NCBI RefSeq assembly: GCF_003399625.1
Contig: NZ_NBXA01000001.1
Coordinates: 174,535-238,534 of the forward strand
Direction of reading: 5' to 3'
Origin: Subtercola boreus
Lineage (GTDB): Bacteria > Actinomycetota > Actinomycetes > Actinomycetales > Microbacteriaceae
Length of the DNA stretch: 64,000 bases
The position numbers and the translations under genes are program-made. Of the stretch, positions 42,935 through 52,942 are shown in pieces. The notes beneath the pieces are model-generated. The model worked only from the letters and a program-made list of their open reading frames with translations. It had not been told where the DNA came from and made no database searches. Position 1 is the first letter of the stretch; each line of letters opens with the position of its first letter.

Positions 42935-44443
42935 ATGTCCGTCACAACCCAGGGTCCGGCCACGGGCTCACATCCGGCACGGGCGAGCAAGCCCGGCCAG
43001 ATCACGGATGCGCCGCGGAAGCGCGGCACCGCGATCATCCTGTTCCTCTCGCTCGGCGGACTCTCCTTCGCCGTGCTTCAGTCCCTGGTCGCCCCGGCCC
43101 TCGGCACGATCGGGAAAGACCTGGGTGTCTCGACCACCGACGCCAGCTGGGTGCTGACCGCCTACCTCCTCTCCGCGAGCGTGCTGACCCCGATCCTCGG
43201 CCGCCTCGGCGACATGGTCGGCAAGCGCAAGGTGATCATTGTCGTCCTCGCGCTGCTGCTCGTCGGAACGGTTCTCGCGGCGCTCGCCCCGAGCCTCGGC
43301 GTGCTGATCCTGGCACGCGTGCTGCAGGGGGCTGCCGGCGCGGTGATGCCGCTCTCCATCGGGATTGTGCGCGACGAACTGCCGAGGGAGCGCGTCAGCG
43401 TCACCATCGGCCTGCTCTCCGCGATCTTCGGTATCGGCGCGGGCGTCGGCATCGTTGCAGCGGGCCCCATCGTCGAGGCCCTGTCGTGGCACTGGCTGTT
43501 CTGGCTCCCGGCGGTTCTCGTCGCCATCGCCCTCCTCGGTGCGATCTTCGGCATCCCCGAGTCGCCGGTGCGCACCCCCGGCCGGCTCGATCTGGTCGGC
43601 ACGTTCATTCTCTCCGTGGGCCTCGTCTCCCTGCTGCTCGCCATCGGGGAGGGCCAGAAGTGGGGTTGGGGCGACGTCAAGACCGTCGGCCTGCTCATCC
43701 TGGGAGCCGTCGCGCTCGTGATCTTCGTGATCGTGGAGCTGCGCGTCAAGGAGCCGCTGATCGACATGCGCCTGTTCAAGCACCGCGGTGTCTGGACGGC
43801 GCACGTCGTCGCCCTGGCGTTCGGGTTCGCGATGTTCGGCACGTTCATCCTGGTGCCGACTCTGCTTCAGCTTCCGACAGTGCTCGGCTACGGGTTCGGA
43901 AAGTCGGTCAGCGAAGCCGGCCTCTATCTGCTGCCGACTGTCGTCGCGATGGTGGTCTCCGGCGTGGCCGCCGGCATCCTGATCCGCAGGATCGGGCCGA
44001 AGATCCCGATGATCGTCGGGGGAATCGCCGTGACCGTGGCCTTTCTCATCCCGGCTCTCGGGCACGCGGAGACGTGGCAGATCCTGGTCTCGGGCATCCT
44101 CACGGGCATCGGGATCGGGATGGCGCTCGCCGCGACATCCAACGCCATCGTCGAGAGCGTGCCCGCTGCCCAGACGGGCGAGGCGATCAGCGCCAACACC
44201 GTCATCCGTACCGTCGGCAGCAGCATCGGCACGGCTGTGATCGCCGCGCTCATCTCGTCGAACGTCACCGCGCAGGGCGCGCCCACCGATGCAGCGTTCA
44301 CGATCGGCTTCTGGGCTTCGGCCGGGGTCGGGGTTCTGGCGATCATCGCCGCAATCGTGGCGCCATCGGTGCGCGCCCGCCGCCGCGAGGCTGCAGCCGC
44401 CGGAGTGGACGACCTCGAGCAGCTCGGAGTGCCGACGAAGTAG
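42935..44443 (+). CDS. MFS transporter, DHA2-like
   Basis: A 502-residue 14-TM efflux protein. Motifs are GRLGDMVGKRKVI near residue 88, ARVLQGAAGAVMPLSIGIV near 127 and a second-half helix region with AETWQILVSGILTGIGIG. A cytosolic tail of about 25 residues ends the protein. Promoter-proximal operators and the divergent TetR gene indicate induction by an exported toxic compound. It is separate from the aromatic-degradation genes downstream, although they lie only 90 bp away. Confidence 0.92.
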   Translation: MSVTTQGPATGSHPARASKPGQITDAPRKRGTAIILFLSLGGLSFAVLQSLVAPALGTIGKDLGVSTTDASWVLTAYLLSASVLTPILGRLGDMVGKRKVIIVVLALLLVGTVLAALAPSLGVLILARVLQGAAGAVMPLSIGIVRDELPRERVSVTIGLLSAIFGIGAGVGIVAAGPIVEALSWHWLFWLPAVLVAIALLGAIFGIPESPVRTPGRLDLVGTFILSVGLVSLLLAIGEGQKWGWGDVKTVGLLILGAVALVIFVIVELRVKEPLIDMRLFKHRGVWTAHVVALAFGFAMFGTFILVPTLLQLPTVLGYGFGKSVSEAGLYLLPTVVAMVVSGVAAGILIRRIGPKIPMIVGGIAVTVAFLIPALGHAETWQILVSGILTGIGIGMALAATSNAIVESVPAAQTGEAISANTVIRTVGSSIGTAVIAALISSNVTAQGAPTDAAFTIGFWASAGVGVLAIIAAIVAPSVRARRREAAAAGVDDLEQLGVPTK

Positions 44444-44531
44444 CCTCGCGGCCCCTTTCCGGGCTGCGCTGGGCGGTGAGTCGTAGACTTGCCCTCTGGT
44501 GTCAGCGCAGACCGGGCGGAAGGATCGAGCG

Positions 44532-45518
44532 ATGGGCGTGGTCGAGCATTTCACCACGCGCGATGTCCGCTCGGCCAGCCGGGTCGCCCTCTGGGAGCAG
44601 CACAATGCCCGTGCCCTGCTCAGCCTCCAGTGCCGGACGCTGGATGACGAACCCCTCGACGCCAGCGAGGCGAACGTCGATCTCGGCTCCCTCAGCTGCG
44701 CTCGGGTGACAGCGACACCGCACGTCATCGAACGCACCGCCCGTGAGATCAGCGCGACCGAAACCGAAGGTCTGGCCCTCTACTTCACGCTCCGGGGCGA
44801 GTCGTTCTTCTATCAGCGCGACGGTGTGCACGTTCTGCGGCCGGGAACCCTCCTCATCTGCGATGTGAACCAGCCCTTCAGGAGGGGTTTCGCCGGGGGG
44901 CTCGAAGAATTGGTGCTGAGGGTGCCTCGTCGTCTCGTCGACCATATCGGGGGCGACAGCCCTCTCGGGCGCGGGCCGGTCACGATGGACTTCTCGTCCC
45001 GGCCGACAGCCCGAACCGCCGCTCGCACGCTTGCCGCCCTCGTCTCGGCCGCGATGGAGCTTCCGTCACTGGATGTCGCGGACCAAAGATCCCCGCACGC
45101 GCTCGGCACCGCCGCCGACGTCGAGCCCCGTGTCGTCGACCTCCTCCGCTCGATCCTCTCGAACGACGACCTGCGAGGTCTGGCTGCCGTGCGGAGTGCC
45201 GCCCATTCCGCTCTCGGCCGGCGCCTTCGCGACCCCGGGCTGTCGGTACGGCACATCGCCGACGAGATCGGCGTCAGCGAGCGGCAGCTGTCCCGGGCTT
45301 TCGCCGAGAGTGGGACGGGACCCGCCCGGGTCCTCCTCGACCTGCGCCTGGAGCTCGCCGATCGGACCCTGCGCGACCCTGCGTCGACACTGGCGAGTGT
45401 CGGAGAGGTGGCGGCGGCGTGCGGGTTCTCATCGCACTCGCACTTCACGCGCGTCTACCGCGACCGGTTCGGAGTCACTCCCGCCCGTGTTCGCGCGACC
45501 CGCGCGAACGAACGCTGA
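44532..45518 (+). CDS. AraC-family regulator of the hydroxyquinol operon
   Basis: A 328-residue regulator from ATG at 44532 (GGAAGGA 8-9 nt upstream); a GTG 11 codons earlier is possible. Residues 20-190 form an AraC-binding-like domain (AraC_binding_2, as in NphR-type regulators). The C-terminal double helix-turn-helix spans about 225-325, with LSVRHIADEIGVSERQLSRAF and VGEVAAACGFSSHSHFTRVY. It precedes three aromatic-degradation genes in the same direction and probably activates them in response to a phenolic compound. Confidence 0.9.
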   Translation: MGVVEHFTTRDVRSASRVALWEQHNARALLSLQCRTLDDEPLDASEANVDLGSLSCARVTATPHVIERTAREISATETEGLALYFTLRGESFFYQRDGVHVLRPGTLLICDVNQPFRRGFAGGLEELVLRVPRRLVDHIGGDSPLGRGPVTMDFSSRPTARTAARTLAALVSAAMELPSLDVADQRSPHALGTAADVEPRVVDLLRSILSNDDLRGLAAVRSAAHSALGRRLRDPGLSVRHIADEIGVSERQLSRAFAESGTGPARVLLDLRLELADRTLRDPASTLASVGEVAAACGFSSHSHFTRVYRDRFGVTPARVRATRANER

Positions 45519-45529
45519 CACCGATCGAG

Positions 45530-45579
45530 TGGGCAGTTCGGGCCCCGAAACTCGTTTCGAGGGGCCCGAACTGCCCACC
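45530..45579. repeat. Palindrome family A, copy 2
   Basis: GTGGGCAGTTCGGGCCCC (45530-45547) and GGGGCCCGAACTGCCCAC (45562-45579) pair perfectly, and GAAAC/GTTTC adds an inner stem. The same core is at 1379-1441. It lies 12 bp after the AraC stop and about 165 bp before the monooxygenase start, where it could terminate or attenuate. Confidence 0.85.
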
Positions 45580-45743
45580 GGATCACCGCCGCGGGACCGG
45601 CGCCCGCCGATGACGGCCGGCGGCTTGCCGATTCCGGCCAACCGCTTGCCGATTCCGGCCAGACGCTCCGCGACGCGGCCGGCCTGTGGCCATACTGGCG
45701 TGACGCCAACGACGACGTGGCGCCGACGAAGGAAGACACCCCG

Positions 45744-47540
45744 ATGGCGACTTTTCACGACGGCATAGCCGATACGACACTGCCGGATGCCGGAATGGTC
45801 GAGACCGATGTGCTCATTGTCGGCTCGGGGCCGGCTGGGGCATCCGCAGCTCTCGCCCTGTCGACGCTCGGCGTGCCGAACATGATGATCACGAAGTACC
45901 GCTGGACGGCGAACACCCCGCGGGCGCACATCACCAACCAGCGCGCCATGGAGTTCTTCCGCGACATGGGCATCGAAGAGCAGGTGAAGGCCGAGTCGAC
46001 CCCGCACGAGCTGATCGGCGACACAGTGTTCTGCACCTCGATCGCCGGCGAGGAGATCGGTCGCATCCTCACCTGGGGCACGCATCCGGCGCGGCACGCG
46101 GACTACGTGCAGGCCTCGCCGACCCTGAACTGCGACATCCCGCAGAACTATCTCGAACCGATTCTCGTCAAGAATGCCACCGCGCGCGGAACCCAGACCC
46201 GCTTCTCGAGCGAGTACCTCTCGCACACGCAGGATGCCGACGGGGTCACCGTCCAGGTGCTCGACCGGGTCACGGGGCGCCCGTACACGGTTCGCGCGAA
46301 GTACCTGATCGGCACCGACGGTGCCCGTTCGGCGGTCGCGGCGCACATCGACCTGCCGATGGAGGGTGCGATGGACATCGCCGGGTCGATGAACATCACC
46401 TTCACGGCCGACCTCGAACAGCTGGTCGGGCATCGCCCGTCGGTTCTCTACTGGGTGGTGCAGCCCGGGTCGAACATCGGCGGAATCGGCGCCGGGCTGG
46501 TGCGCATGGTGCGGCCGTGGAAGGAGTGGCTGATCGTCTGGGGATACGACATCACCCAGCCGGCCCCCGTGGTCGACACCGCCGCCGCGACGCAGATCGT
46601 GCGGAACCTCCTCGGCATGCCGGAGCTCGAGGTCACGATCACGGGCACCTCGATCTGGGGCAACAACGAGATGTTCGCGACGCGGCTGCAGAAGGGCCGG
46701 GTCTTCTGTGCGGGGGATGCGATCCACCGTCATCCGCCGAGCAACGGTCTCGGCTCGAACACCTCGATCCAGGATGCCTACAACCTCGCCTGGAAGCTGG
46801 CGGCGGTCATCCGCGGCCAGGCCGGTGAGCAGCTCCTCGAGACCTACACGAGCGAGCGGGCGCCGGTCGCCCGGCAGATCGTGACCCGCGCGAACACGTC
46901 AGGGCGTGAGTTCGGGGCGCTCTTCGAGGCGCTCGGGATCACCACGGCGAAGACGGCGGAGGAGATGATCGAGCGCATCGACGAACGGAAGGCCGACACC
47001 CCGGCGGGAGCTCGCAAACGGGAGGCGATCCAGACCGCCATGGAGCTGAAGAACTACGAATTCAACGCGCACGGCGTGGAGATGGGGCAGTTCTACACCT
47101 CGAGCGCGGTGCTCTCCGACGGGTCGGTGAAGCCAGCGCCGGCACGGGATGCCGAACTGTACTACGAGGCGTCGACGGTTCCCGGCTCGCCCCTCCCGCA
47201 CGTCTGGGTGGGCGACTCGCACGAGAAGGTGTCGACCCTCGACCTGGCCCCGAGCACGCAGTTCACCCTCTTCACGGGGATCACCGGCGGGGCGTGGGCG
47301 GATGTCGCGGCGAGCGTCGGCGCACGGCTCGGAATCGCCCTCGGAGCGGTCGTGATCGGTCCCGGCCAGCGCTACGACGACCTCTACTTCGACTGGGCCC
47401 GGGTGCGTGAGGTCGCGGAAGACGGAGTGATCCTGGTACGGCCCGACAAGATCGTCGCGTGGCGCTCCCACCACCTCGTCGACGATCCCGGCGAGCAGCT
47501 CCACCGCGCTCTGGCCTCGATCCTCAGCCGGGCGGAGTGA
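45744..47540 (+). CDS. FAD-dependent aromatic monooxygenase (phenol hydroxylase-like)
   Basis: A 598-residue flavoprotein of the FAD_binding_3 group, close in layout to 2,4-dichlorophenol 6-monooxygenase. The dinucleotide motif is VLIVGSGPAGASAALAL near residue 24, the second FAD motif FCAGDAIHRHPPSNGLGSN near 328 and YLIGTDGARS lies near 190. The last 170 residues form the thioredoxin-like C-terminal domain. With the two enzymes that follow, its likely product is hydroxyquinol (1,2,4-trihydroxybenzene) from resorcinol or a related phenol. The ATG at 45744 has GAAGGAAG upstream. Confidence 0.9.
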   Translation: MATFHDGIADTTLPDAGMVETDVLIVGSGPAGASAALALSTLGVPNMMITKYRWTANTPRAHITNQRAMEFFRDMGIEEQVKAESTPHELIGDTVFCTSIAGEEIGRILTWGTHPARHADYVQASPTLNCDIPQNYLEPILVKNATARGTQTRFSSEYLSHTQDADGVTVQVLDRVTGRPYTVRAKYLIGTDGARSAVAAHIDLPMEGAMDIAGSMNITFTADLEQLVGHRPSVLYWVVQPGSNIGGIGAGLVRMVRPWKEWLIVWGYDITQPAPVVDTAAATQIVRNLLGMPELEVTITGTSIWGNNEMFATRLQKGRVFCAGDAIHRHPPSNGLGSNTSIQDAYNLAWKLAAVIRGQAGEQLLETYTSERAPVARQIVTRANTSGREFGALFEALGITTAKTAEEMIERIDERKADTPAGARKREAIQTAMELKNYEFNAHGVEMGQFYTSSAVLSDGSVKPAPARDAELYYEASTVPGSPLPHVWVGDSHEKVSTLDLAPSTQFTLFTGITGGAWADVAASVGARLGIALGAVVIGPGQRYDDLYFDWARVREVAEDGVILVRPDKIVAWRSHHLVDDPGEQLHRALASILSRAE

Positions 47541-48664
47541 TCGTGCCACTCGCCTTCAGCCATGACACCCTGGCCCAGCGCGTGCTGTTCGGTGCGGGCC
47601 ACGCCGGTCGCCACCTCAGCGACGAGGCCCTCCGGCTGGGTGCCCGACGGGTGATGCTGGTCTGCACGGCCGGGCAGGTCGAGCGCGCGGGTACCGCCCT
47701 CGACGGGCTCGACGTCGCCCTGCGCTGGCAGGAAGCCCCGCAGCACGTACCGGTCGAACGCGCCGAGGCGGCTCGGGCCGCCGCGGCTGCCCACGACATC
47801 GATCTCATCGTGGCGCTGGGCGGCGGTTCGACGATCGGCATGGCCAAAGCGGTCGCGCTCACCACGGGCATCCCGATCGTCGCCGTGCCGACCACCTTCG
47901 CGGGCTCGGAGGCGACTCCCGTGTGGGGCCTCACCGAGCACTCCCGCAAGCGCACGGGGGTGGATGCCCGGGTGCTGCCGGTCTCGGTGATCTACGACGC
48001 GACGCTGACCGAGGGCCTGCCGCGGGCTTTGGCCGTGGCATCCGGACTCAACGGCATCGCACACTGCATCGACTCGCTGTGGGCACCCGGGGCCGACCCG
48101 ATCAACGCCACGCTGGCGGCGGAGGGCATCGCCTCTCTCGCCCGGGGGCTCCGCCTGATCGTCGGCCCCTCCCATTCGGAACCAAGGGACGGCGAGCCGG
48201 ATGATCGCACCGGCCTGGCCGGCCGCGAGGCGGCCCAGTACGGCGCCTACCTCTCGGCGGTCGCCTTCGCGTCGGCGGGTTCTGGTCTCCACCACAAGAT
48301 CTGCCACGTGCTCGGCGGCACCTACGGCCTGCCGCATGCCGAGACGCATTCCGTGGTGCTGCCCTACGTGACAGCGTTCAACGTGCCGGCCGCGCCGGAG
48401 GCCGGTCGCCGGATCGCGCGGGCGTTCGAATCAGAGGATGCGCTCAGCGGTCTGAACCAGTTGCGGGCCGACCTGGACGCACCCCGCTCGCTCGCCGACC
48501 TCGGTTTCGACCGGTCGCAGATCGAGGAGGCTGCGGCGATCATCTTGCCGGCTGTGCCCGAGTCGAACCCGAGGCCGGTCAGCTTCGCCGACCTGGTCAC
48601 CCTGCTCCGGGCCGCCTGGGCCGGAACGCCACCCGAGGATGTCCGTTGGGAGAACGTCGCATGA
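47537..48664 (+). CDS. Maleylacetate reductase
   Basis: A 375-residue iron-type alcohol dehydrogenase-family enzyme reducing maleylacetate to 3-oxoadipate with NAD(P)[14 protein letters not shown] near residue 95 binds the cofactor, [15 protein letters not shown] near 118 is diagnostic for maleylacetate reductase, and the His-containing [33 protein letters not shown] stretches near 178 and 255 form the active site. GTG at 47537 overlaps the monooxygenase stop as GTGA, and the end overlaps the dioxygenase start. Confidence 0.93.
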   Translation: MIVPLAFSHDTLAQRVLFGAGHAGRHLSDEALRLGARRVMLVCTAGQVERAGTALDGLDVALRWQEAPQHVPVERAEAARAAAAAHDIDLIVALGGGSTIGMAKAVALTTGIPIVAVPTTFAGSEATPVWGLTEHSRKRTGVDARVLPVSVIYDATLTEGLPRALAVASGLNGIAHCIDSLWAPGADPINATLAAEGIASLARGLRLIVGPSHSEPRDGEPDDRTGLAGREAAQYGAYLSAVAFASAGSGLHHKICHVLGGTYGLPHAETHSVVLPYVTAFNVPAAPEAGRRIARAFESEDALSGLNQLRADLDAPRSLADLGFDRSQIEEAAAIILPAVPESNPRPVSFADLVTLLRAAWAGTPPEDVRWENVA

Positions 48665-49545
48665 CAGAGAACAGTTCGGCCGAACAGGCCCAGCGCGAGG
48701 CCGACCTCGTCGAGACGGTCGTGGCCTCGTTCGCGAGCACCCCCGACCCGCGCCTCCGGCTCGTGATGGAGTCGTTGACCCGGCACCTGCACGCCTTCGT
48801 GCGCGATGTGCGACTCACCGAGAGCGAGTGGAACGAGGCCATCGCCTTCCTCACGGCCGCCGGAGCCATCACCGACGAGCGGCGGCAGGAGTTCATCCTG
48901 CTCTCCGACGTGCTCGGCCTCTCGATGCAGACCGTGGCCGTCAACAACGAGGCCTACGGGAACGCCACGGAGGCGACGGTGTTCGGGCCGTTCTTCACCA
49001 AGGATGCTCCGCTGATCGAAGACGGCGGCGACCTCTCCGGAGGGGCGCCCGGCCAGCCGTGCTGGGTGGAGGGGAGCGTCAGCGACACGTCGGGCGCGCC
49101 GATCGCCGGTGCCCGGATAGAGGTGTGGGAGGCCGACGAAGACGGGTTCTACGACGTGCAGTACGACGACGGACGCGTCGCGGCCCGGGCCCACCTCTTC
49201 TCGCGGGACGACGGGAGTTTCCGGTTCTGGGGGCTCACGCCGACTCCGTATCCGATCCCGGATGACGGCCCCGTCGGGCGCCTCCTGGCGGCCACCGGCC
49301 GGTCACCGTACCGGGCGTCGCACCTGCACTTCATGGTCACGGCGCCCGGCTGGCGCACACTCGTCACGCACATCTTCGTCAGTGGTGACGAACTCCTGGC
49401 GCGGGACTCGGTCTTCGGGGTGAAGGAGTCCCTGGTGGTCGACTTCGCCGAGCAGGGCGCAGGCATCCCCACGCCCGACGGCCGCGAGTTGCACGAACCG
49501 TGGACGCGGACGCGATTCGACATCGTGCTCGCGCCGGAGGCCTGA
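48661..49545 (+). CDS. Hydroxyquinol 1,2-dioxygenase (intradiol)
   Basis: A 294-residue non-haem Fe(III) dioxygenase cleaving hydroxyquinol to maleylacetate. A helical N-terminal dimerisation domain (about 1-100) is followed by the beta-sandwich core. Iron ligands are visible: Tyr of [10 protein letters not shown] near 160, Tyr of [12 protein letters not shown] near 195 and the two His of ASHLHFMV near 220. GRLLAATGR is typical of hydroxyquinol rather than catechol enzymes. It is last of the three-gene operon (ATGA overlap) and convergent with pgi. Confidence 0.94.
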   Translation: MTENSSAEQAQREADLVETVVASFASTPDPRLRLVMESLTRHLHAFVRDVRLTESEWNEAIAFLTAAGAITDERRQEFILLSDVLGLSMQTVAVNNEAYGNATEATVFGPFFTKDAPLIEDGGDLSGGAPGQPCWVEGSVSDTSGAPIAGARIEVWEADEDGFYDVQYDDGRVAARAHLFSRDDGSFRFWGLTPTPYPIPDDGPVGRLLAATGRSPYRASHLHFMVTAPGWRTLVTHIFVSGDELLARDSVFGVKESLVVDFAEQGAGIPTPDGRELHEPWTRTRFDIVLAPEA

Positions 49546-49572
49546 CCGGCCGGGACCGCCCCGGCTGCCCGG

Positions 49573-51303
49573 TCAGGCGCTCCGGAGCGCCAGGTACCTC
49601 TCGATGAGCGCCTTGGTCGACGAGTCCTGCTCCCCGAGCGCGGCCGCGTCGCCGCCGACGGCCGGCGTGACCTGCAGCGCGAGCTGCTTGCCGAGCTCCA
49701 CGCCCCACTGGTCGAACGAGTCGATTCCCCAGATCGTGCCTTCGGTGAACACGATGTGCTCGTAGAGGGCGATGAGCTGGCCCAGCACGCCGGGTGTGAG
49801 AGCGGGAGCGAGGATCGACGTGGTGGGCTTGTTGCCGGCGAAGACGCGCGCGGGCACGACTGCCTCTGCCGTGCCTTCCGCACGCACCTCCTCGGCCGTC
49901 TTGCCGAAGGCGAGCGCCTTGGTCTGGGCGAAGAAATTGGCCATGAACAGGTCGTGCACGTCTTGTCCGGGTGCCACGCCGCCGCCGTCCCCGGTCTGGT
50001 CCTTCAGCGGGTGGGCCGGGTTCGCCACCGCGATGAAGTCAGCCGGGATCAGCCGGGTGCCCTGGTGGATCAGCTGGTAGAACGCGTGCTGGCCGTTGGT
50101 GCCGGGCTCGCCCCAGAAGATCTCGCCGGTGTCGGTGGTCACGGGCGAGCCGTCCCAGCGCACGCTCTTGCCGTTCGACTCCATCGTGAGCTGCTGCAGG
50201 TAGGCCGGGAAGCGGTGCAGGTACTGCGCATAGGGCAGCACCGCGTGGCTCTGCGCCCCCAGGAAGTTCGTGTACCAGACGTTCAACAGGCCCATCAGCA
50301 CGGGCACGTTCTGTTCGAGAGGCGCGGTGCGCATGTGCTCGTCGACGGCGTGGAAACCGGCGAGGAAGTCCTGCCAGTTCGACGGCCCGATGGCGATCAC
50401 GACCGAGGTTCCGATGGCCGAGTCGACCGAGTACCGGCCACCGACCCAGTCCCAGAATCCGAACGCGTTCTCGGGGTCGATGCCGAACGCCTCGACCTTG
50501 TCGAGAGCGGTCGAGACGGCGACGAAGTGCTTGGCGACGGCGCCGGTCCGGTCGTCGTCGCTGTCGCCGATGGCTCCGGATGCCGTGAGCCGTTCCCAGA
50601 GCCACTGCCGGGCCAGACGGGCGTTCGTGAGGGTCTCGAGGGTGCCGAAGGTCTTCGACGCCACGATGAACAACGTGGTCTCCGGGTCGAGATCCTTCGT
50701 CTTCTCGTACACGTCGCTCGGGTCGATGTTTGACACGAAGCGCGCCTCGAGGCCGGCCTGGGCATAGGGCTTCAGGGCCTCGTAGACCATCACCGGGCCG
50801 AGATCCGACCCGCCGATGCCGATGTTCACCACGGTCTGGATGCGCTTGCCGGTGACACCCGTCCACTCGCCCGAGCGCACCTTCTCTGCGAAGGCGTACA
50901 CCTTCTCGAGCGTGGCGTGCACGTCGGCGTCGACGTCCTGCCCGTCGACCACGAAGCCGGCGGGCGGCACCAGGTCTGTTCCGCTCTTCGGGCGCCGGAG
51001 GGCGGTGTGCAGCACGGCACGGTTCTCGGTGACGTTGATGTGCTCGCCCTCGATCATGGCGCGGTAGCGACCGGCGACGCCGGCATCCTCCGCGAGCTGC
51101 AGCAGTGCGGCGAGGATCTCGTCGGTGAGGAACGACTTCGACAGGTCGACCGTGAGGTCTGCGGCCTGGAAGGTGAGGCGCGAGGCGCGCGACGGATCGG
51201 CCGCGAACCAGGCGCGGAGGTCGGGCGTGAAGCCCTCGGCGATGCCCGCGAGCGTCTGCCATGCGGCTGACTGGGTGGAATCGACGGGAACGGATTCGGT
51301 CAC
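49573..51303 (-). CDS. pgi: Glucose-6-phosphate isomerase
   Basis: A 576-residue enzyme of glycolysis/gluconeogenesis. [13 protein letters not shown] near residue 158 binds the phosphate, SKTFGTLET near 217 is conserved, [19 protein letters not shown] near 397 carries the catalytic Glu and His, and the Lys of the C-terminal [11 protein letters not shown] closes the site. Length is slightly above the E. coli enzyme. The GTG start at 51301-51303 has CAGGAG upstream, so this gene, unlike pgm, has a normal leader. Confidence 0.96.
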   Translation of the reverse strand: MTESVPVDSTQSAAWQTLAGIAEGFTPDLRAWFAADPSRASRLTFQAADLTVDLSKSFLTDEILAALLQLAEDAGVAGRYRAMIEGEHINVTENRAVLHTALRRPKSGTDLVPPAGFVVDGQDVDADVHATLEKVYAFAEKVRSGEWTGVTGKRIQTVVNIGIGGSDLGPVMVYEALKPYAQAGLEARFVSNIDPSDVYEKTKDLDPETTLFIVASKTFGTLETLTNARLARQWLWERLTASGAIGDSDDDRTGAVAKHFVAVSTALDKVEAFGIDPENAFGFWDWVGGRYSVDSAIGTSVVIAIGPSNWQDFLAGFHAVDEHMRTAPLEQNVPVLMGLLNVWYTNFLGAQSHAVLPYAQYLHRFPAYLQQLTMESNGKSVRWDGSPVTTDTGEIFWGEPGTNGQHAFYQLIHQGTRLIPADFIAVANPAHPLKDQTGDGGGVAPGQDVHDLFMANFFAQTKALAFGKTAEEVRAEGTAEAVVPARVFAGNKPTTSILAPALTPGVLGQLIALYEHIVFTEGTIWGIDSFDQWGVELGKQLALQVTPAVGGDAAALGEQDSSTKALIERYLALRSA

Positions 51304-51446
51304 TGTGCACTCCTGAACGCCGGAACGGTGGATGGCCGGGGTCTCCTGCGTCGCCGCAGAACGGGCCTCTCCAACACTATTCCTTCCGGCTGCAGACGGC
51401 GCGCGCCGAACGCGACGGGCTCACTGGCTCTCTGGCCGGCCAGCGG

Positions 51447-52862
51447 TCATTCGCGCTCGGCGAGAATCTCCTCAGCGAGGCGCCGGCCGACCCGGATCGC
51501 GCCGTCGACGTGCTGGTACCCCTCGGCGGCGACATCGCTCGAGCCGAAACGGATCGGCCCGACCGGCTCGAGCTGCAGGGCGCCGTACCGGGTGAGGCCG
51601 CCGAGGTCGAAACTGGCGGCGTAGGCGCCCTGCGTCCACTCCTCAGCGGCCCAGTCGCTCTCGTAGTACACCACCGGCTCGAGAGCGGCCGGGCCGTAGT
51701 AGGCCGCGAGCGATTCGAGGATCGCTCGTTGGCGTTCCGCGGGCGGCAGGGCGAGCATCCGGTCGGCCTTCTCGTCGGAGACGAAACCGACCAGGGTTCC
51801 GCGCGTCTCGCCGAAGTTGGTGTTGTCGTAGGCCTCATGCACCAGCTGGTAGGGGCTGAAAGCGGTGCCCGAGAGGCCGTCGGCCCGCCAGAACGGGGTC
51901 TCGTAGGTGGCGTGCACCTTGATGACGAGCCCCAAAGACTGGTGCTGCCAGAGCTGCTGGCGAAGGCGCGGCAACGGGGGAGCGAAGTCGATGCGCGACT
52001 GCAGGTTCGGCGGCACCGCGACGATCACGTGGCGGGCTTCGACCTCCAGCTCGGCGGTGCTCACCGTCGCGCCGGTGCTGCCCGTCGACCCGCCGGCGTC
52101 GCCCAGCGCTCCGACACTGCCCACCGCGCCGGCGTCGCCCCAGGCGATCGAGCGCACCGGATGCCCGAGCCGGAGATCAGCGTCGTCGAGGCGCTCGGCG
52201 AGCCGCAGCGGCACCTGCTGGAGGCCGCCCGTGACACGCTTGTCGAGGATGAAGTCGGCGTCGACGAGGTTGCTGAAGCTGCCGGCACTCGCAGCCATCA
52301 GGAGCGCCTGCAGCAGGGAGAACGCGTGCGCAGGCTTGGTGAGCATCGCGTCGGCGATGAAGAGGGAGATGTTCTCCCGCGCCTCCGCATCGCCCGACTG
52401 CTGCTCGAGCCAGCTGCGGAAGGAGATGCGGTCGAACTCGGCGGCGCGTTCCTGGGCCCAGGGGGCTGCCGGATCCGTGGCCGCCACCAGATCGTCGAGC
52501 AGGGCGATCAGCCGCTCGAGCTCGGCCTGCGTGTGCTCGCCGGCCGGGAAGATGTCGCCCGTGAAGCGCGCGGGTGCGCCGCCCGGCCCGATGTAGACGC
52601 TCTCGCCCTCGCGGTACCGGGAGTAGGTACCGAGCCCGAGCTCGTCGAGGGTCTCGATCAGCGCGGTCTGGTCGGGGGAGACCCACTGGCCGCCGAGCTC
52701 GAACAGCTGGCCGTCGATGTGGTCGGTCCAGAGGCGGCCGCCGACCCGTTCGCGGGCCTCCAGCACGATGACGGTGAGGCCGGCCGCTCGGAGGCTGTCG
52801 GCCGCTGTGAGGCCGGTGACACCCGCGCCGATGATGGCGACGTCTCGTTGAACGTGTTCCAC
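51447..52862 (-). CDS. Flavin amine oxidase, putrescine-oxidase-like
   Basis: A 471-residue FAD enzyme. VAIIGAGVTGLTAADSL near the start binds FAD, followed by VLEARERVGGR and LFELGGQWVSPDQTAL. The run YSRYREGESVYIG is strongly like actinobacterial putrescine oxidases, and the C-terminal EGYQHVDGAIRVGRRLAEEIL closes the FAD site. It would oxidise a primary amine with O2, giving aldehyde, ammonia and H2O2. A Gly/Ser/Ala-rich insertion (GDAGAVGSVGALGDAG region) near 255-280 is unusual. I prefer GTG at 52862 with AGAAGAG upstream; GTG at 52880 adds six residues. Confidence 0.88.
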   Translation of the reverse strand: MEHVQRDVAIIGAGVTGLTAADSLRAAGLTVIVLEARERVGGRLWTDHIDGQLFELGGQWVSPDQTALIETLDELGLGTYSRYREGESVYIGPGGAPARFTGDIFPAGEHTQAELERLIALLDDLVAATDPAAPWAQERAAEFDRISFRSWLEQQSGDAEARENISLFIADAMLTKPAHAFSLLQALLMAASAGSFSNLVDADFILDKRVTGGLQQVPLRLAERLDDADLRLGHPVRSIAWGDAGAVGSVGALGDAGGSTGSTGATVSTAELEVEARHVIVAVPPNLQSRIDFAPPLPRLRQQLWQHQSLGLVIKVHATYETPFWRADGLSGTAFSPYQLVHEAYDNTNFGETRGTLVGFVSDEKADRMLALPPAERQRAILESLAAYYGPAALEPVVYYESDWAAEEWTQGAYAASFDLGGLTRYGALQLEPVGPIRFGSSDVAAEGYQHVDGAIRVGRRLAEEILAERE

Positions 52863-52942
52863 AATTGCTCTTCTCGTCACATCGGTCGGCCAGGCCGACC
52901 GGTCGGCCTGGGTGCGGGATGACTCCCTCTCCCCAGCGTAGA

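Noticed and set aside
42968..44737. A 589-codon minus-strand frame opposite the second MFS gene
   Set aside because: Same antisense effect; composition is non-protein-like and the + strand has intact MFS motifs and promoter.
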